A stretch of DNA of 64,000 nt from Microbacterium hominis NBRC 15708 (GCF_001592125.1 NZ_BCWI01000002.1:62001-126000), one strand, 5' to 3'; counted from the stretch's first letter, positions 43,842 to 55,363 are shown. Notes: a model not told the origin generated them from the sequence alone. Translations and numbers: made by a program.

Positions 43842-44347
43842 GAGCACGCTCCCGCATCCGTCGAGGTGGCGCCCGCCGCCGCGGTGCGGGCGGCGGCCCA
43901 CCCCGCGAGGTCGAGCTTCATGACGACGGCGTCCACGTCGTCGGGCTGGTAGTAGCGGGGACGGCGGGCGATCTCGATGAAGCCCTCCGAGAGGTACAGC
44001 GCGGACGCCGTCGGGTTGTCGGCGCGCACCTCGAGGAACACCTCGCGGGCGCCGCGCTCGCGCGCCGCGTCGAGCAGGGCGCGCAGGAGCAGGCGTCCCC
44101 GGCCCCGTCCACGGTATGCCGCGCCGATCGCGATCGTCTGGATGTCGGCGTCGGCCGCGCACGCGACGGCGCGCACCCCGCCGTAGCCGACGAGCCGGCC
44201 GCCCTCGACGTCGACGAGGTAGCGCGCGTGCGGCGACGCGAGCTCCTTGCGCATCATCGCCGCGCTCCACGCGTCGGTCGGGAACGAGGCGCGCTCCAGC
44301 TCCATGATGGCGGGAAGGTCGTCCGCCGCCGCGGGTCGCAGGCTCAT
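43838..44347 (-). CDS. rimI: N-terminal acetyltransferase RimI
   Basis: 169 residues of the GNAT superfamily. [20 protein letters not shown], the acetyl-CoA loop [20 protein letters not shown] and [22 protein letters not shown] follow the RimI order. RimI acetylates the N-terminus of ribosomal protein S18 in E. coli, and actinobacterial homologues may have wider targets. It overlaps tsaB (ATGA) upstream and tsaD (GTGA) downstream. The extra 25 residues after DLAGWAA are low-complexity. Residues R and G of the Q/R-x-x-G-x-G/A motif are intact. Confidence 0.92.
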   Translation of the reverse strand: MSLRPAAADDLPAIMELERASFPTDAWSAAMMRKELASPHARYLVDVEGGRLVGYGGVRAVACAADADIQTIAIGAAYRGRGRGRLLLRALLDAARERGAREVFLEVRADNPTASALYLSEGFIEIARRPRYYQPDDVDAVVMKLDLAGWAAARTAAAGATSTDAGACS

Positions 44348-45036
44348 CCGGCCGCCCCCGGCGGACGGGCGGCGGCGCTGCGCGGGAGGGTGACGTCGGG
44401 AGCGCGCAGATACAGCGGCTCGGGACCGGCGAGGGTCCGCCCGGCGGCCACCGCGCGCGCCGCGAGCACGGCGAGCACGGGCGCGCTGACCGCCGCGACG
44501 TCGTGTCGCACCGCGCCGGTGCGGGCGAGGAGGTCGTCGATGTCGGCGCGGGGGCTGAGGGCGGGGCCGTCGGTGCGGATCGGGATGCCGTCGGCATCCA
44601 CCCCCTCGTACACCGAGTACGCGACCTCGCGCCGGCGGGCGTCCGTGACGACGGCGAACCGCTCCGGCTCGGCGAACGGGTCGACCAGGGCGGTGGCCAG
44701 AAGGATCTCGAGAGCGGCGGCGTCGTGGCTGGGCACGGCGACCACCGGCAGCTCCCGGGCCAGGGCGAAGGCCCGCGCCGCGGCGATGCCGACCCGCAGC
44801 CCCGTGAAGGGTCCCGGACCCATGCCCACCGCGACGTGGGTGAGCACGACCGGCGCGCTCACGCCGGTCTGACCGAGCGGACCGCGTTCGGCCTCGACGA
44901 GCGCCTGCCGCAGCAGGTCGCCGATGACCTCGGCATGGCCGAGCGGGTTCGCGCTCGCGCTCTCCGCCCGCACGGCCCCGTCGGGATCGACGATGCCGAC
45001 GGCGGTGCCGAGCGAGGTGTCGATGCCGAGGATCAC
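44344..45036 (-). CDS. tsaB: tRNA threonylcarbamoyladenosine biosynthesis protein TsaB
   Basis: 230 residues. TsaB is an ASKHA-family partner that binds TsaD and Tsa[37 protein letters not shown] and the conserved [10 protein letters not shown] are visible. The start is GTG 45036; TACCCT ends 5 nt before it, so a minor promoter is possible, but there is also an adjacent upstream gene 44 nt away. It overlaps rimI as ATGA. The ASKHA nucleotide-binding residues are degenerate, as is usual in TsaB. Confidence 0.93.
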   Translation of the reverse strand: MILGIDTSLGTAVGIVDPDGAVRAESASANPLGHAEVIGDLLRQALVEAERGPLGQTGVSAPVVLTHVAVGMGPGPFTGLRVGIAAARAFALARELPVVAVPSHDAAALEILLATALVDPFAEPERFAVVTDARRREVAYSVYEGVDADGIPIRTDGPALSPRADIDDLLARTGAVRHDVAAVSAPVLAVLAARAVAAGRTLAGPEPLYLRAPDVTLPRSAAARPPGAAG

Positions 45037-45080
45037 CGTTCCAGGGTAGTCGGGGTGCGCGCGCCGGCGGGCAGGACGGC

Positions 45081-45584
45081 TCAGCCGTGGCGGGTGATGC
45101 GGACGAGGCGCGGGGCGGCGTCCTCCATCGCGGCCGCGTGGGGGCCGGCCGTGCCGCAGGCGTTGTCCACCCCGGTGCCGCTCCAGCCGCGGTCGATCTC
45201 GACCTCCCACCAGCGATCCGCCACGGCATCCGCGAAGGGCGCCGCCCACTCGGCGATGACCACGGCGTTCTCGAAGTCGATGTCGAGGTCGTCGAGCTCG
45301 CCGTCGGTGCCGAGACGATACGCGTCCACGTGGACGAGGGCGGGGCCGTCGCCCAGCGACGGATGGGTCCGCGCGATGACGAACGTCGGACTCTGCACGC
45401 GTCCGCGCACCCCGAGGGACGCGGCGATGCCGCGGGTGAGGGTGGTCTTGCCCGCCCCCAGCGGCCCCGTCAGCACGACCAGGTCTCCCGCGCGCAGGGC
45501 CGCTCCGAAGGAGCGTCCGAGGTCCTCCATGTCCGCGGGCGATGCGACCTCGCGCTCGCCGAGGAATCCGTCCAGTCCGCTCAT
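45081..45584 (-). CDS. tsaE: tRNA threonylcarbamoyladenosine biosynthesis ATPase TsaE
   Basis: 167 residues. The Walker A is GPLGAGKTTLTRGIA, the following VQSPTFVIARTH binds the TsaD-TsaB complex, and HVDAYRL and IAEWAAPFADAV (conserved Glu-Trp) complete the motif set. TsaE is the ATPase that activates the TsaBDE cycle. ATG 45584 overlaps the alr stop as ATGA. A longer reading with Met further upstream was not chosen because the extra residues are non-homologous. A C-terminal tail is longer than in the E. coli enzyme. Confidence 0.95.
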   Translation of the reverse strand: MSGLDGFLGEREVASPADMEDLGRSFGAALRAGDLVVLTGPLGAGKTTLTRGIAASLGVRGRVQSPTFVIARTHPSLGDGPALVHVDAYRLGTDGELDDLDIDFENAVVIAEWAAPFADAVADRWWEVEIDRGWSGTGVDNACGTAGPHAAAMEDAAPRLVRITRHG

Positions 45585-46705
45585 GCGTTCACCTCCCGCC
45601 GCGGCACGCGCGGGCCGATGCGCGTCACGATCTCGTAGTTGATGGTGCCCGCGGCATCCGCCCACGCCTCCACCGGCGGGGCGCCGAGGGTCGGATCGCC
45701 GAACAGCACCACCTCATCGCCGACCGCGACCGGATGATCGCCGACGTCGACGACGAACTGGTCCATCGCGATCCGGCCCGCGACGGGGAACACCTCGCCG
45801 CCGATGCGCACGGCCGCCCCGCCCGAGGCGGCGCGGGGGACCCCGTCGGCGTACCCCGCCGGCACGAGCGCCAGCGTGGACTCCTGCGCGGTGCGGTGAC
45901 GGTATCCGTACGAGACGCCCTGCCCGGCCGGCACCCGGCGGACGGCGGCGACGGCCGCGCGCAGCGTCATCGCGGGACGAAGGCCCAGGTCTGCCGATGT
46001 GCGCTCGGGGAACGGCGACAGCCCGTAGATCGACACGCCGAGCCGCACACAGCCGAAGCGCGACTGCGGAAGGGCGATCGCCGCGTGCGAGGCGGCGATG
46101 TGTCGCAGCTGCGGGGCGAGGCCGTGGGATGCCGCGAGCGCGAGTGCGTCGGTGAACCGCCCGATCGCGGCGCGGTCGTCGTCGGCCGACGCGTTGGAGA
46201 GGTGGCTGAAGATCCCGATGACGCGCAGCCGCCCGATGCGCTCGAGCCGTGCGGCTTCCGCGAAGGCGGTGGCGTAGGCGGCCGGAGCCAGACCGTTGCG
46301 GCCGAGGCCCGTCTCGAGCTTGAGGTGCACGCCGACGGGACGGTCGCCGGATGCCGCGGCCGCCGCGGCCTGCAGCTGGTCGAGGCTCGACACACCCAGC
46401 TCGATACCGCGGCCGGCGGCCTCGGCGAAGCGGGCTCCGGGGGCGTGCAGCCACGCCAGGATCGGGGCGTCGATGCCGGCGCGTCGCAGCGCGAGCGCCT
46501 CGTCGATGTCCGAGACGCCGATCCGCCGCGCGCCGCCGTCGAGGGCGGCGCGGGCCGAGCGGACCGCGCCGTGCCCGTACCCGTCGGCCTTGACGACGGC
46601 GATGACCTCGGATGCCGTCAGCTGTCGCAGATGACGCACGTTCGCGCTGATCGCGGACGTGTCGATGAGCGCTTCGCGCAGCACGCCCTCCGGAAGTCGG
46701 CTCAC
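45581..46705 (-). CDS. alr: Alanine racemase
   Basis: 374 residues. It makes D-alanine for peptidoglycan. The PLP-binding Lys is in VVKADGYGHGAV (about residue 39), the catalytic Tyr in SYGYRHRT, and further conserved pieces are HLKLETGLGRNGL, VSIYGLSPFP and AMDQFVVDVGD. The start is GTG 46705, overlapping the acpS stop as GTGA, with a GGGGG run upstream. TIM-barrel then beta-domain order is normal. It is followed directly by tsaE. Confidence 0.96.
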   Translation of the reverse strand: MSRLPEGVLREALIDTSAISANVRHLRQLTASEVIAVVKADGYGHGAVRSARAALDGGARRIGVSDIDEALALRRAGIDAPILAWLHAPGARFAEAAGRGIELGVSSLDQLQAAAAAASGDRPVGVHLKLETGLGRNGLAPAAYATAFAEAARLERIGRLRVIGIFSHLSNASADDDRAAIGRFTDALALAASHGLAPQLRHIAASHAAIALPQSRFGCVRLGVSIYGLSPFPERTSADLGLRPAMTLRAAVAAVRRVPAGQGVSYGYRHRTAQESTLALVPAGYADGVPRAASGGAAVRIGGEVFPVAGRIAMDQFVVDVGDHPVAVGDEVVLFGDPTLGAPPVEAWADAAGTINYEIVTRIGPRVPRREVNA

Positions 46706-47097
46706 GCGTCCCCCTCGATGTCGCGGATGATCGGCCCGTCGCCCACCGCGGACTCGGCGACGACGTAGGCCGCGGCCAGTCCGGCGTCATGGCTGAGCGA
46801 GAGGTGGATCATGCCGATGCCGCGGGCGGCGACCGTCGCGGCGGTGTCGCCGCTGAGCGCGAAGACGGGGCGCCCCGAGGGCTCGCTCGCGACCTCGATG
46901 TCGGTCCAGTGCACGCCGTCAGAGCCGCCGAGCGCCTTGATCAGCGCCTCCTTCGCCGCGTAGCGTGCGGCGAGCGAGTGCGGCTTCAGGCGACGCTCCG
47001 CGGGCGCGAAGAGGCGCTCGCGCAGTCGCGGCGTGCGCTCCAGCGACCGCTCGAAACGCGGGATGTCGACGAGGTCGACGCCGATTCCGATGATCAC
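46702..47097 (-). CDS. acpS: Holo-[acyl-carrier-protein] synthase
   Basis: 131 residues, the usual AcpS length. It moves phosphopantetheine from CoA to acyl carrier protein. IGVDLVDIPRFERSL holds the metal-binding Asp, and RYAAKEALIKAL the conserved Glu-Ala-Lys; HLSLSHDAGLAAAYV closes the fold. The start is GTG 47097 with AGGGGG about 6 nt upstream. It heads the operon. The upstream stretch is unusual: four 29-bp tandem repeats (47106-47221) reach almost to its ribosome-binding site. Confidence 0.95.
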   Translation of the reverse strand: MIIGIGVDLVDIPRFERSLERTPRLRERLFAPAERRLKPHSLAARYAAKEALIKALGGSDGVHWTDIEVASEPSGRPVFALSGDTAATVAARGIGMIHLSLSHDAGLAAAYVVAESAVGDGPIIRDIEGDA

Positions 47098-47105
47098 GGC
47101 ATCCC

Positions 47106-47221
47106 CCTGTTCTGCTCGACGGCGTTGTGGTCGACCTGTTCTGCTCGGCGGCGTGGTGGTCGACCTGTTCTGCTCGGCGGCGTCGTGGTCGACCTGTTTT
47201 GCTCGGCGGCGTCGTGGTCGA
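47106..47221. repeat. Four 29-bp tandem repeats in the acpS leader region
   Basis: Four units at 47106-47134, 47135-47163, 47164-47192 and 47193-47221 differ at only a few bases. On the plus strand each reads CCTGTTCTGCTCG, then a GCGGCG-type core, then GTGGTCGA. Each junction creates the palindrome GGTCGACC. The array starts 9 bp from the acpS start codon. There is no reading frame that makes a recognisable protein. Confidence 0.9.
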
Positions 47222-47299
47222 CGCCGCGTCGCCCGCGCCCCCGCCAGCCTACTGGCGCCGCATCCCGATCGCCGCGGCCGGCCTGCCCGCGCTCGCGCT

Positions 47300-47350
47300 C
47301 GCGAGAAACCACTGCCGTACCGAGAAACCCGCCACGGAGTGGCTTCTCGG
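47300..47350. repeat. REP-like palindrome with a half copy, glmS-acpS gap
   Basis: CCGAGAA and TTCTCGG bracket an inner CCAC-GGA-GTGG stem at about 47319-47350. A half copy GAGAAACCACTGCC precedes it. The rest of the 311-bp gap outside this and the tandem repeats shows no gene. Confidence 0.5.
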
Positions 47351-47360
47351 CACGCAAGAT

Positions 47361-47386
47361 GCGTCTCGCGGTGCGGCGCGAGACGC
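47361..47386 (-). terminator. Terminator of glmS
   Basis: GCGTCTCGCG (47361-47370) pairs with CGCGAGACGC (47377-47386) around a 6-nt loop, 22 nt after the glmS stop. Confidence 0.75.
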
Positions 47387-47408
47387 GCGGCGGCGCGCGG
47401 CGCGAGGG

Positions 47409-49259
<1,851 letters not shown>

Positions 49260-49319
49260 GGGGTCCATGCTAGGTCCGGGTATTTGCGCGGATCCCTCAC
49301 AAACGCCGTGAGATTGCGC

Positions 49320-50267
49320 TCAGAGTTTGCGCAGCCGCACCGACTCGACGGCGTGCGCCGCCGCCTTCTTCAGCACGAGGGTCGCCCGATGCCGCGTGGG
49401 CGCGACGTTCTCGCGGAGGTTCGGCAGGTTGATGTCGTTCCAGTAGCCGAGCGCCGTGGTCACGGCCTCCTCGTCGGACAGCTCCGCGAACACCTTGAAG
49501 AACGAGTGGGGGTTGCTGAAGGCGCCGCGCCGCAGGGCGAGGAACCGGTCGACGTACCACTGCGCGATGTCGGCCTCGTCGGCATCCACGTAGATCGAGA
49601 AGTCGAACAGATCGCTGACGGCGACGTCGTTCGGCGTCGGGGGCGGCGAGAGCACGTTCAGTCCCTCGACGATCACGACGTCCGGGCGGCGCACGGTGAC
49701 GTGGGCGTCCGGGACGATGTCGTACCGCACGTGGGAGTAGAACGGCGCCCGCACCTCCGCCGCACCCGACTTGACCTCGGTGAGGAAGCTGACGAGGGCG
49801 CGCCGGTCGTACGACTCGGGGAACCCCTTACGGGCCATCAGCCCGCGCCGCTCGAGCTCGGCGTTGGAGTAGAGGAAGCCGTCCGTCGTGACCAGCTCGA
49901 CGCGCGGCGTGCCGGGCCAGCGGCTCATCAGCTCGCGCAGCAGCCGCGCGATGGTCGACTTGCCCACGGCCACCGAGCCGGCGACGGCGACCACGAACGG
50001 CGTCGTGGAGTCGGGCTCGCCCAGGAACGCCGCGGTCTCGGCGCCCAGCCGCTTGGTGTTCTCGGCGTAGGTGCTCAGCAGTCGGCTGAGCGGGAGGTAC
50101 ACCTCGCGCACCTCGGCGAGGTCCAACCGGTCGCCGATGCCGCGCAACTGCACGACCTCGGTCTCACTGAGGGGGGTGGGGATGCCGGCCGCCAGCCGGG
50201 CCCACTCGGAACGGTCGATCTCGCGGTACAGCGAGTCGATGGCAGTCGTCTCGTCTTCGGTGGACAT
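49320..50267 (-). CDS. coaA: Pantothenate kinase type I
   Basis: 315 residues. The first, regulated step of coenzyme A synthesis. The P-loop is [10 protein letters not shown], and the family pieces [39 protein letters not shown] and [21 protein letters not shown] are all present. The N-terminal ATG is 50267; TAGAGT (50275-50280) ends 7 nt before it, so it is near leaderless. Upstream is the divergent Ppx/GppA gene. Type I CoaA is feedback-inhibited by CoA in known relatives. Confidence 0.96.
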   Translation of the reverse strand: MSTEDETTAIDSLYREIDRSEWARLAAGIPTPLSETEVVQLRGIGDRLDLAEVREVYLPLSRLLSTYAENTKRLGAETAAFLGEPDSTTPFVVAVAGSVAVGKSTIARLLRELMSRWPGTPRVELVTTDGFLYSNAELERRGLMARKGFPESYDRRALVSFLTEVKSGAAEVRAPFYSHVRYDIVPDAHVTVRRPDVVIVEGLNVLSPPPTPNDVAVSDLFDFSIYVDADEADIAQWYVDRFLALRRGAFSNPHSFFKVFAELSDEEAVTTALGYWNDINLPNLRENVAPTRHRATLVLKKAAAHAVESVRLRKL

Positions 50268-50355
50268 CGGGCCTACTCTATCCATGCGGCGGCTCCGCCC
50301 CGCGAGGGGATGCCGGGCCCGCGCCGGCTGTGACGGCGCGGAACCCATCTGTGGA

Positions 50356-50361
50356 TACGCT
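50356..50361 (+). promoter_or_regulatory. -10 box TACGCT of a likely leaderless transcript
   Basis: TACGCT ends 6 nt before ATG 50368. Confidence 0.45.
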
Positions 50362-50367
50362 GAACGC

Positions 50368-51309
50368 ATGCGTCTCGGAGTCCTCGACATCGGCTCGAAC
50401 ACCGTCCACCTGCTCGTCGCCGATGTCCACCCCGGAGGACGCCCCCAGGCCACCACGAGCCAACGCACGGTGCTGCGCCTGATGCGCTACCTCGAGCCCG
50501 ACGGATCGATCAGCGAGACGGGCGTGACGGCGCTGGTGGATGCCGTCACCCAGGCGCGCGCGGTCGCCCAGGCCGAGAACGTCGTCGAGCTGCTCGCCAC
50601 CGCGACGAGCGCCGTGCGCGAGGCCGCCAACGGCGCCGACGTGATCGCCCGGATCGAGGCGGCACTCGGGCAGGAGCTGCAGGTGCTCGGCGGCGAGTCC
50701 GAAGCCCGTTTCACCTTCCTCGCCGTGCGTCGCTGGTTCGGCTGGTCGGCGGGCCAGATCCTGCTCTTCGACATCGGCGGCGGATCGCTCGAGGTGGCCT
50801 CGGGCGCCGACGAACTGCCGGACGTCGCCGCCTCCGTCCCGCTGGGAGCCGGCCGGTCGACGGTGGAGTTCCTGCCGCACGACCCGCCCGGGGAGGATGC
50901 CGTCGAGGTGCTGCGCGACCACGCGCGCGGCGTCCTGGCGCCCGTCGCCGAGCTCATGTCCGGCCAGCCGCGGCCGAATCACGTGGTCGGATCGTCCAAG
51001 GCGATCCGCTCCCTCGCCAAGCTCGCGGGCTATCCCGCCCCCGGCTGGAGCGGCAGCGAGCGGATGCTGCTGCCGCGCGGCGCGCTGGGCTCGTGGATCC
51101 CGCGGCTCGCGCGCATCCCGGCATCCGCTCGGCAGGAGCTGCCCGGCATCACCGCCGATCGCACGTTCCAGATCGTCGCGGCGGCCGTCGTGCTGCACAC
51201 CGCGATGACCGCACTGGACGTCGACGAGCTCGAGGTGAGCCCGTGGGCCCTGCGTGAGGGCGTGCTGCTGCGGTACATCGAGTCGCTGAGTTGGCAGGAA
51301 CCGGCCTGA
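50368..51309 (+). CDS. Ppx/GppA family phosphatase
   Basis: 313 residues of the ASKHA phosphatase type. [19 protein letters not shown] opens the fold, [27 protein letters not shown] and [13 protein letters not shown] follow. The family hydrolyses exopolyphosphate or pppGpp; which this one does is unclear, and at 313 residues it is the short actinobacterial type. TACGCT ends 6 nt before the ATG. It is convergent with glmM, from which it is separated by 275 bp holding a 14-bp inverted repeat. Confidence 0.88.
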   Translation: MRLGVLDIGSNTVHLLVADVHPGGRPQATTSQRTVLRLMRYLEPDGSISETGVTALVDAVTQARAVAQAENVVELLATATSAVREAANGADVIARIEAALGQELQVLGGESEARFTFLAVRRWFGWSAGQILLFDIGGGSLEVASGADELPDVAASVPLGAGRSTVEFLPHDPPGEDAVEVLRDHARGVLAPVAELMSGQPRPNHVVGSSKAIRSLAKLAGYPAPGWSGSERMLLPRGALGSWIPRLARIPASARQELPGITADRTFQIVAAAVVLHTAMTALDVDELEVSPWALREGVLLRYIESLSWQEPA

Positions 51310-51378
51310 CGCCGCGCATCGACCGGTCGGGAGCTTCCCCGGCCGTCCGCGCGCGGCATCCCCGGGTCAGGAGGGGGA

Positions 51379-51427
51379 GCGACCCCTCCGTCTGGGGGAT
51401 GCGGGGGGACATCGACGGAGGGGTCGC
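51379..51427. terminator. 14-bp inverted repeat between convergent ppx and glmM genes
   Basis: GCGACCCCTCCGTC (51379-51392) pairs perfectly with 51414-51427 around a G-rich 21-nt loop. A second, 8-bp stem lies at 51514-51521 with 51541-51548, nearer glmM. Confidence 0.65.
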
Positions 51428-51584
51428 GCACCCCAGTCGTCAAACCCGTCGCACCCCGTCCCTGTCGGGTCAGGGCGCGGGGAATGGGCATGTGAGTGCA
51501 CGCCCAGGGTAGAGTCGCCGCCGATCGCGGCGCCACTGCTGCGGCGACGTTTAACAGACGCTTAACGTGCGGCGCCCACGGCGT

Positions 51585-52928
51585 TCAGCCGCGGACGATG
51601 TCCGCGAGCTCGTCGGCGATGCGCTGGGCGTCCTCCTGCGAGGCCGCTTCGACCATCACCCGCACCATCTGCTCGGTGCCGGAGGGCCGGATCAGCACCC
51701 GTCCGCTGTCGCCGAGGGCCGCTTCGGCGACCTGCACGCCCGCCAGGACGTCCGCGTCGGTCGCGCGCGAGCGCTCGACGCCGCGCACGTTGATGAGCAC
51801 CTGCGGGAACACGGTCATCACCGCGGCGAGCTCGGCGAGCGACCGGCCCGTGCGGGCCATCTCGGCGCACAGGTGCAGCCCCGTCAGCACCCCGTCGCCG
51901 GTGGTCGCGTAGCGGCTCATGATGACGTGCCCGCTCTGCTCACCGCCGAGCGAGTAGCCGCCCTCGTTCATGCGCTCGAGCACGTAGCGGTCGCCGACGG
52001 CCGTCTGCTCGACGGCGATGCCCTGTGCGGCCATCGCGCGGTGCAGTCCGAGGTTGCTCATGACGGTCGCGACGAGCGTGTCGTTCTTCAACCGCCCGTC
52101 GCGCTTCATCGCCACGGCGAGGATCGCCATGATCTGGTCGCCGTCCACCAGGGTGCCGTCGGCATCCACCGCGAGGCAGCGGTCGGCGTCGCCGTCGTGG
52201 GCGATACCGACGTCGGCGCCGGTGCGCACGACCTCCGCGGCGAGACGCTCCATGTGCGTCGAGCCGTAGCCGTCGTTGATGTTGATGCCGTCGGGGTCCG
52301 CGCCGATGACGGTGACCTTCGCCCCGGCGTTGCGGAACGTCTCGGGCGAGACCCCGGATGCCGCGCCGTGCGCGCAGTCGAGAACGACGTGCAGGCCGTC
52401 GAGGCGGTGGGGAAGGGAGGCGAGCAGGTGGATCGCGTAGCGGTCCTCGGCATCCGAGAAACGCACCACACGACCGACGTCGCCGCCGGTCGGGCGCAGC
52501 TTCTCGCCCGACATCGCCTCTTCGATGCGCCGCTCGACCTGATCGGGGAGCTTGACGCCGCCGCGCGCGAAGATCTTGATGCCGTTGTCGGGCGCCGGGT
52601 TGTGCGACGCCGAGATCATGACCCCGAAATCGGCGTCGATGTCGCCGATGAGATAGGCCGCGGCCGGCGTGGGCAGCGTTCCCGCATCGAGCACGTCGAC
52701 ACCGGAGGAGGCGAGACCCGCCTCGACCGCCGCGGACAGGAACTGGCCCGACACGCGAGGATCACGCGCGATGACGGCGGTGAGCCGCTTTCCCGCGGCC
52801 TTGCGCGCCTCGGCGATACGGCCCTGGCCCAGGACGACGGCAGTCGCCTGGGCCAGGGTGAGCGCGAGGTCGGCGGTGAGGGGGCCATTGGCCAGGCCCC
52901 GCACACCGTCCGTCCCGAACAGCGCCAT
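51585..52928 (-). CDS. glmM: Phosphoglucosamine mutase
   Basis: 447 residues. It converts glucosamine-6-phosphate to glucosamine-1-phosphate. [11 protein letters not shown] starts the chain; the phosphoserine is in [13 protein letters not shown]; the metal site is [11 protein letters not shown]; the sugar-binding loop is GGEQSGHV and the phosphate-binding one [11 protein letters not shown]. It is the third gene of rplM-rpsI-glmM, with only 6 bp after rpsI. No Shine-Dalgarno is visible, so it probably relies on upstream ribosomes. GlmM follows glmS function in the same pathway. Confidence 0.96.
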   Translation of the reverse strand: MALFGTDGVRGLANGPLTADLALTLAQATAVVLGQGRIAEARKAAGKRLTAVIARDPRVSGQFLSAAVEAGLASSGVDVLDAGTLPTPAAAYLIGDIDADFGVMISASHNPAPDNGIKIFARGGVKLPDQVERRIEEAMSGEKLRPTGGDVGRVVRFSDAEDRYAIHLLASLPHRLDGLHVVLDCAHGAASGVSPETFRNAGAKVTVIGADPDGININDGYGSTHMERLAAEVVRTGADVGIAHDGDADRCLAVDADGTLVDGDQIMAILAVAMKRDGRLKNDTLVATVMSNLGLHRAMAAQGIAVEQTAVGDRYVLERMNEGGYSLGGEQSGHVIMSRYATTGDGVLTGLHLCAEMARTGRSLAELAAVMTVFPQVLINVRGVERSRATDADVLAGVQVAEAALGDSGRVLIRPSGTEQMVRVMVEAASQEDAQRIADELADIVRG

Positions 52929-52934
52929 GAAGCT

Positions 52935-53432
52935 TTAGCGCTTCGAGTACTGCGGAGCCTTGCGGGCCTTCTTGAGACCGGCCTTCTTGCGCTCCTTGAC
53001 GCGAGCGTCGCGCGAGAGGAAGCCGGCCTTCTTCAGGGTCGGGCGGTTGTTCTCGGCGTCGATCTCGTTGAGCGCACGGGCGATGCCCAGGCGCAGCGCG
53101 CCGGCCTGGCCCGAGGGGCCCCCACCGGAGATGCGCGCGATGACGTCGTAGCCACCGGCGAGGTCGAGGACCGTGAACGGGTCGTTGATGAGCTGCTGGT
53201 GCAGCTTGTTGGGGAAGTAGTCCTCGAGGGTGCGACCGTTCACCGTGATGGTGCCGGAGCCCGGGATGAGGCGGACGCGCGCGATGGCCTGCTTGCGGCG
53301 GCCGACGGCGGCACCGGGAACCGACAGCACCGGGCGGGGCGCGGCAGCGGTCTCGACCGGGGCGCTCTCGGTGGTGTAGCTCTCCGCGTTGTCGAGGGTG
53401 TTCTCTTCGATGGAGTCAGCGATCTTCGCCAT
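52935..53432 (-). CDS. rpsI: 30S ribosomal protein S9
   Basis: 165 residues, longer than the 130-residue E. coli protein because of an acidic 45-residue N-terminal extension, a common actinobacterial trait. The conserved part starts [19 protein letters not shown] and ends in [14 protein letters not shown], whose tail reaches the P-site. [15 protein letters not shown] and [19 protein letters not shown] are family pieces. ATG 53432 has AAGGAC 6 nt upstream. Coupled with rplM, 27 bp away, as usual. Confidence 0.97.
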   Translation of the reverse strand: MAKIADSIEENTLDNAESYTTESAPVETAAAPRPVLSVPGAAVGRRKQAIARVRLIPGSGTITVNGRTLEDYFPNKLHQQLINDPFTVLDLAGGYDVIARISGGGPSGQAGALRLGIARALNEIDAENNRPTLKKAGFLSRDARVKERKKAGLKKARKAPQYSKR

Positions 53433-53459
53433 GAGTTGTCCTTATGTCTCTCGGCGCGC

Positions 53460-53906
53460 TTACTGGGCGACCTGGCCGAAGGTGTACGGGGTGGGCTGCT
53501 GGGCCGCGTGCGGGTGCTCGGCGCCCACGTAGACCTTCAGCTTCGACAGCTGCTGGCGGCCCAGGCTGTTCTTGGGGAGCATGCCGCGGATCGCCTTCTC
53601 GACGGCGCGGACCGGGTTCTTCTCGAGGAGCTCCGCGTACGAGGTGGCCGTGAGGCCGCCCGGGTAGCCCGAGTGGCGGTAGGCCATCTTCTTCTGGAGC
53701 TTCTGACCCGTGAGGGCGACCTTCTCGGCATTGACGACGATGACGAAGTCACCGGTGTCGATGTGGTTCGCGAAGGTGGGCTTGTGCTTGCCGCGGAGGA
53801 TGGCGGCGGCGTGCGAGGCGAGGCGTCCGAGGACGACGTCGGTCGCGTCGATGACGACCCACTCACGGGTCACTTCACCGGCCTTGGGGGTGTAGGTGCG
53901 CGTCAC
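53460..53906 (-). CDS. rplM: 50S ribosomal protein L13
   Basis: 148 residues. [56 protein letters not shown] and [14 protein letters not shown] are hallmarks of L13. The start is GTG 53906. The leader from the promoter at 54061-54088 is about 150 nt, so post-transcriptional control is possible. First gene of rplM-rpsI-glmM. Confidence 0.97.
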   Translation of the reverse strand: MTRTYTPKAGEVTREWVVIDATDVVLGRLASHAAAILRGKHKPTFANHIDTGDFVIVVNAEKVALTGQKLQKKMAYRHSGYPGGLTATSYAELLEKNPVRAVEKAIRGMLPKNSLGRQQLSKLKVYVGAEHPHAAQQPTPYTFGQVAQ

Positions 53907-54060
53907 AGTAGTGCTGCTTTCTTGATTCGAACGGAGAGGTTCGTGAATCCCGCTCCGGGGTGGTTCGCTGCGCGGTGACGGTGCACGATGCAGGGGAACA
54001 CGCCAGTGGAGGGCTCACGTTCGCGGTGCCGGCCGCAGGCAGCGCGAGCACCAAAGGGAG

Positions 54061-54088
54061 AGTCTACGCCATGCGGATGCCGCGGCAA
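54061..54088 (-). promoter_or_regulatory. rplM-rpsI-glmM promoter
   Basis: Minus-strand -10 TAGACT (54061-54066) with -35 TTGCCG (54083-54088), 16-bp spacing. Confidence 0.55.
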
Positions 54089-54122
54089 AACCGGACGTGC
54101 GACGGGCGCCGTGAGAAAAAGG

Positions 54123-54164
54123 GCGACCGAGGGGCCGAAGGGATACTCCGGGCCCCTCGGTCGC
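54123..54164 (-). terminator. Terminator of galU
   Basis: GCGACCGAGGGGCC (54123-54136) pairs perfectly with 54151-54164, about 115 nt past the galU stop. Confidence 0.7.
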
Positions 54165-54278
54165 GGCGGCCGCACGCGGGGGGTCGGCGACCGCCAACCG
54201 GTCGTGTGGGGACACTACCGGGGGCTGAGGGATCTTCAGCGGACGCCGGTGACGGCGCCGCGTTTATCGGTAACCAGC

Positions 54279-55217
54279 CTACCGGGCGGAGGGGCTCTGC
54301 ACCGTAGCCCCGGCCGGAGAAACATCCGTCGCCGCGAGGCCCGCTGCGAACTGCTTGATCCAGGGTCGTAGCTCGGGTCCGAGGTCGTCGCGGTCCACGG
54401 CCAGCTGCAGGATCGCCTTGATGTAGTCGACCCGGTCGCCCGTGTCGTACCGGCGACCGCTGAAGACGACGCCGTAGACGCCGGGTCCCTCGGGGTCGGC
54501 CGCGAGCTCGCGGAGGGCGTCGGTGAGCTGGATCTCGCCGCCCTTGCCGGGAGCGGTGTGCGCGAGCACGCCGAAGACCTCGGGGCCGAGCACGTACCGG
54601 CCGATCACCGCGAGGTTCGACGGCGCCTCCTCGCGGGACGGCTTCTCGACCAGATCGAGCACCCGGTACGAGCCGTCGGGGTCGCGGTCGCCGACGGTGG
54701 CCACGCCGTAGAGGTGCACCTGTTCGGGGTCGACCTCCATCAGGGCGACGACCGCACCGCCGGTGCGCTCGTGCACCGCGAGCATGGTCGGCAGCAGCGG
54801 GTCGCGCTCGTCGATCAGGTCGTCGCCGAGCATGACGACGAAGGAGCAGTCGCCGACGTACGAGGCGGCGCGGGAGACGGCGTGACCGAGGCCGCGCGGC
54901 TCGCCCTGGCGCGTGATGTGGATGTCGGCGAGCTGCGAGGAGTGGGCGACCTTGCCGAGCTTGGCCGTGTCGCCCTTCGTCGTCAGCGCCGTCTCGAGTT
55001 CGGGAACCGAGTCGAAGTGGTTGGCGATGTTGTTCTTGTTGCGGCCGACGATGATCAGCACGTCGCGGATGCCGGCGGCGACCGCCTCCTCGACGACGTA
55101 CTGGATGGCCGGCTTGTCGACGACGGGGAGCATCTCCTTCGGCATCGCCTTGGTGGCGGGAAGGAACCTCGTGCCGAGACCGGCGGCGGGGATGACGGCT
55201 TTGTAACGGGGGGACAT
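54279..55217 (-). CDS. galU: UTP-glucose-1-phosphate uridylyltransferase
   Basis: 312 residues. It makes UDP-glucose for glycans. The nucleotide-binding N-terminal motif is AAGLGTRFLPATKAMPKEM, with VDKPAIQYVVEEAVAAGI after it, GDDLIDERDPLLP in the acceptor region and LDLVEKPSREEAPSNLAVIG in the product site. ATG 55217 has AGGAGA at 5 nt. The minus-strand -10 TATGCT at 55281-55286 fits a promoter, with no clear -35. It supplies sugar nucleotide that the nearby family 2 glycosyltransferase system could use (inference). Confidence 0.94.
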   Translation of the reverse strand: MSPRYKAVIPAAGLGTRFLPATKAMPKEMLPVVDKPAIQYVVEEAVAAGIRDVLIIVGRNKNNIANHFDSVPELETALTTKGDTAKLGKVAHSSQLADIHITRQGEPRGLGHAVSRAASYVGDCSFVVMLGDDLIDERDPLLPTMLAVHERTGGAVVALMEVDPEQVHLYGVATVGDRDPDGSYRVLDLVEKPSREEAPSNLAVIGRYVLGPEVFGVLAHTAPGKGGEIQLTDALRELAADPEGPGVYGVVFSGRRYDTGDRVDYIKAILQLAVDRDDLGPELRPWIKQFAAGLAATDVSPAGATVQSPSAR

Positions 55218-55363
55218 GCGATCTCCTGCGGGGCGTAGGGGGGTGTGCTCCGAGGCGTCCGGGGACGCGCGCGTATCGCGAGCATAGCGAACGACGTCAC
55301 ATCGTCTGTGACGGGGATGCGACGGCTCGATGACGAGCGCGGACGTGGCCGACGAGCGCGGAC

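Larger units (their letters stand above)
53907..54278 (-). other. 372-bp galU-rplM spacer (L13 leader)
   Basis: No gene seen. It holds the galU terminator (54123-54164), the rplM promoter (54061-54088) and then a leader of about 150 nt before the rplM GTG. The leader has no motif I can identify as a known riboswitch. Confidence 0.5.

Noticed and set aside
47106..47221. CRISPR array
   Set aside because: The units are contiguous without spacers and have no cas genes nearby.
49260..49319. glmS ribozyme
   Set aside because: The gap upstream of glmS is only 60 bp, with a -10 box next to the start, too short for the ribozyme.
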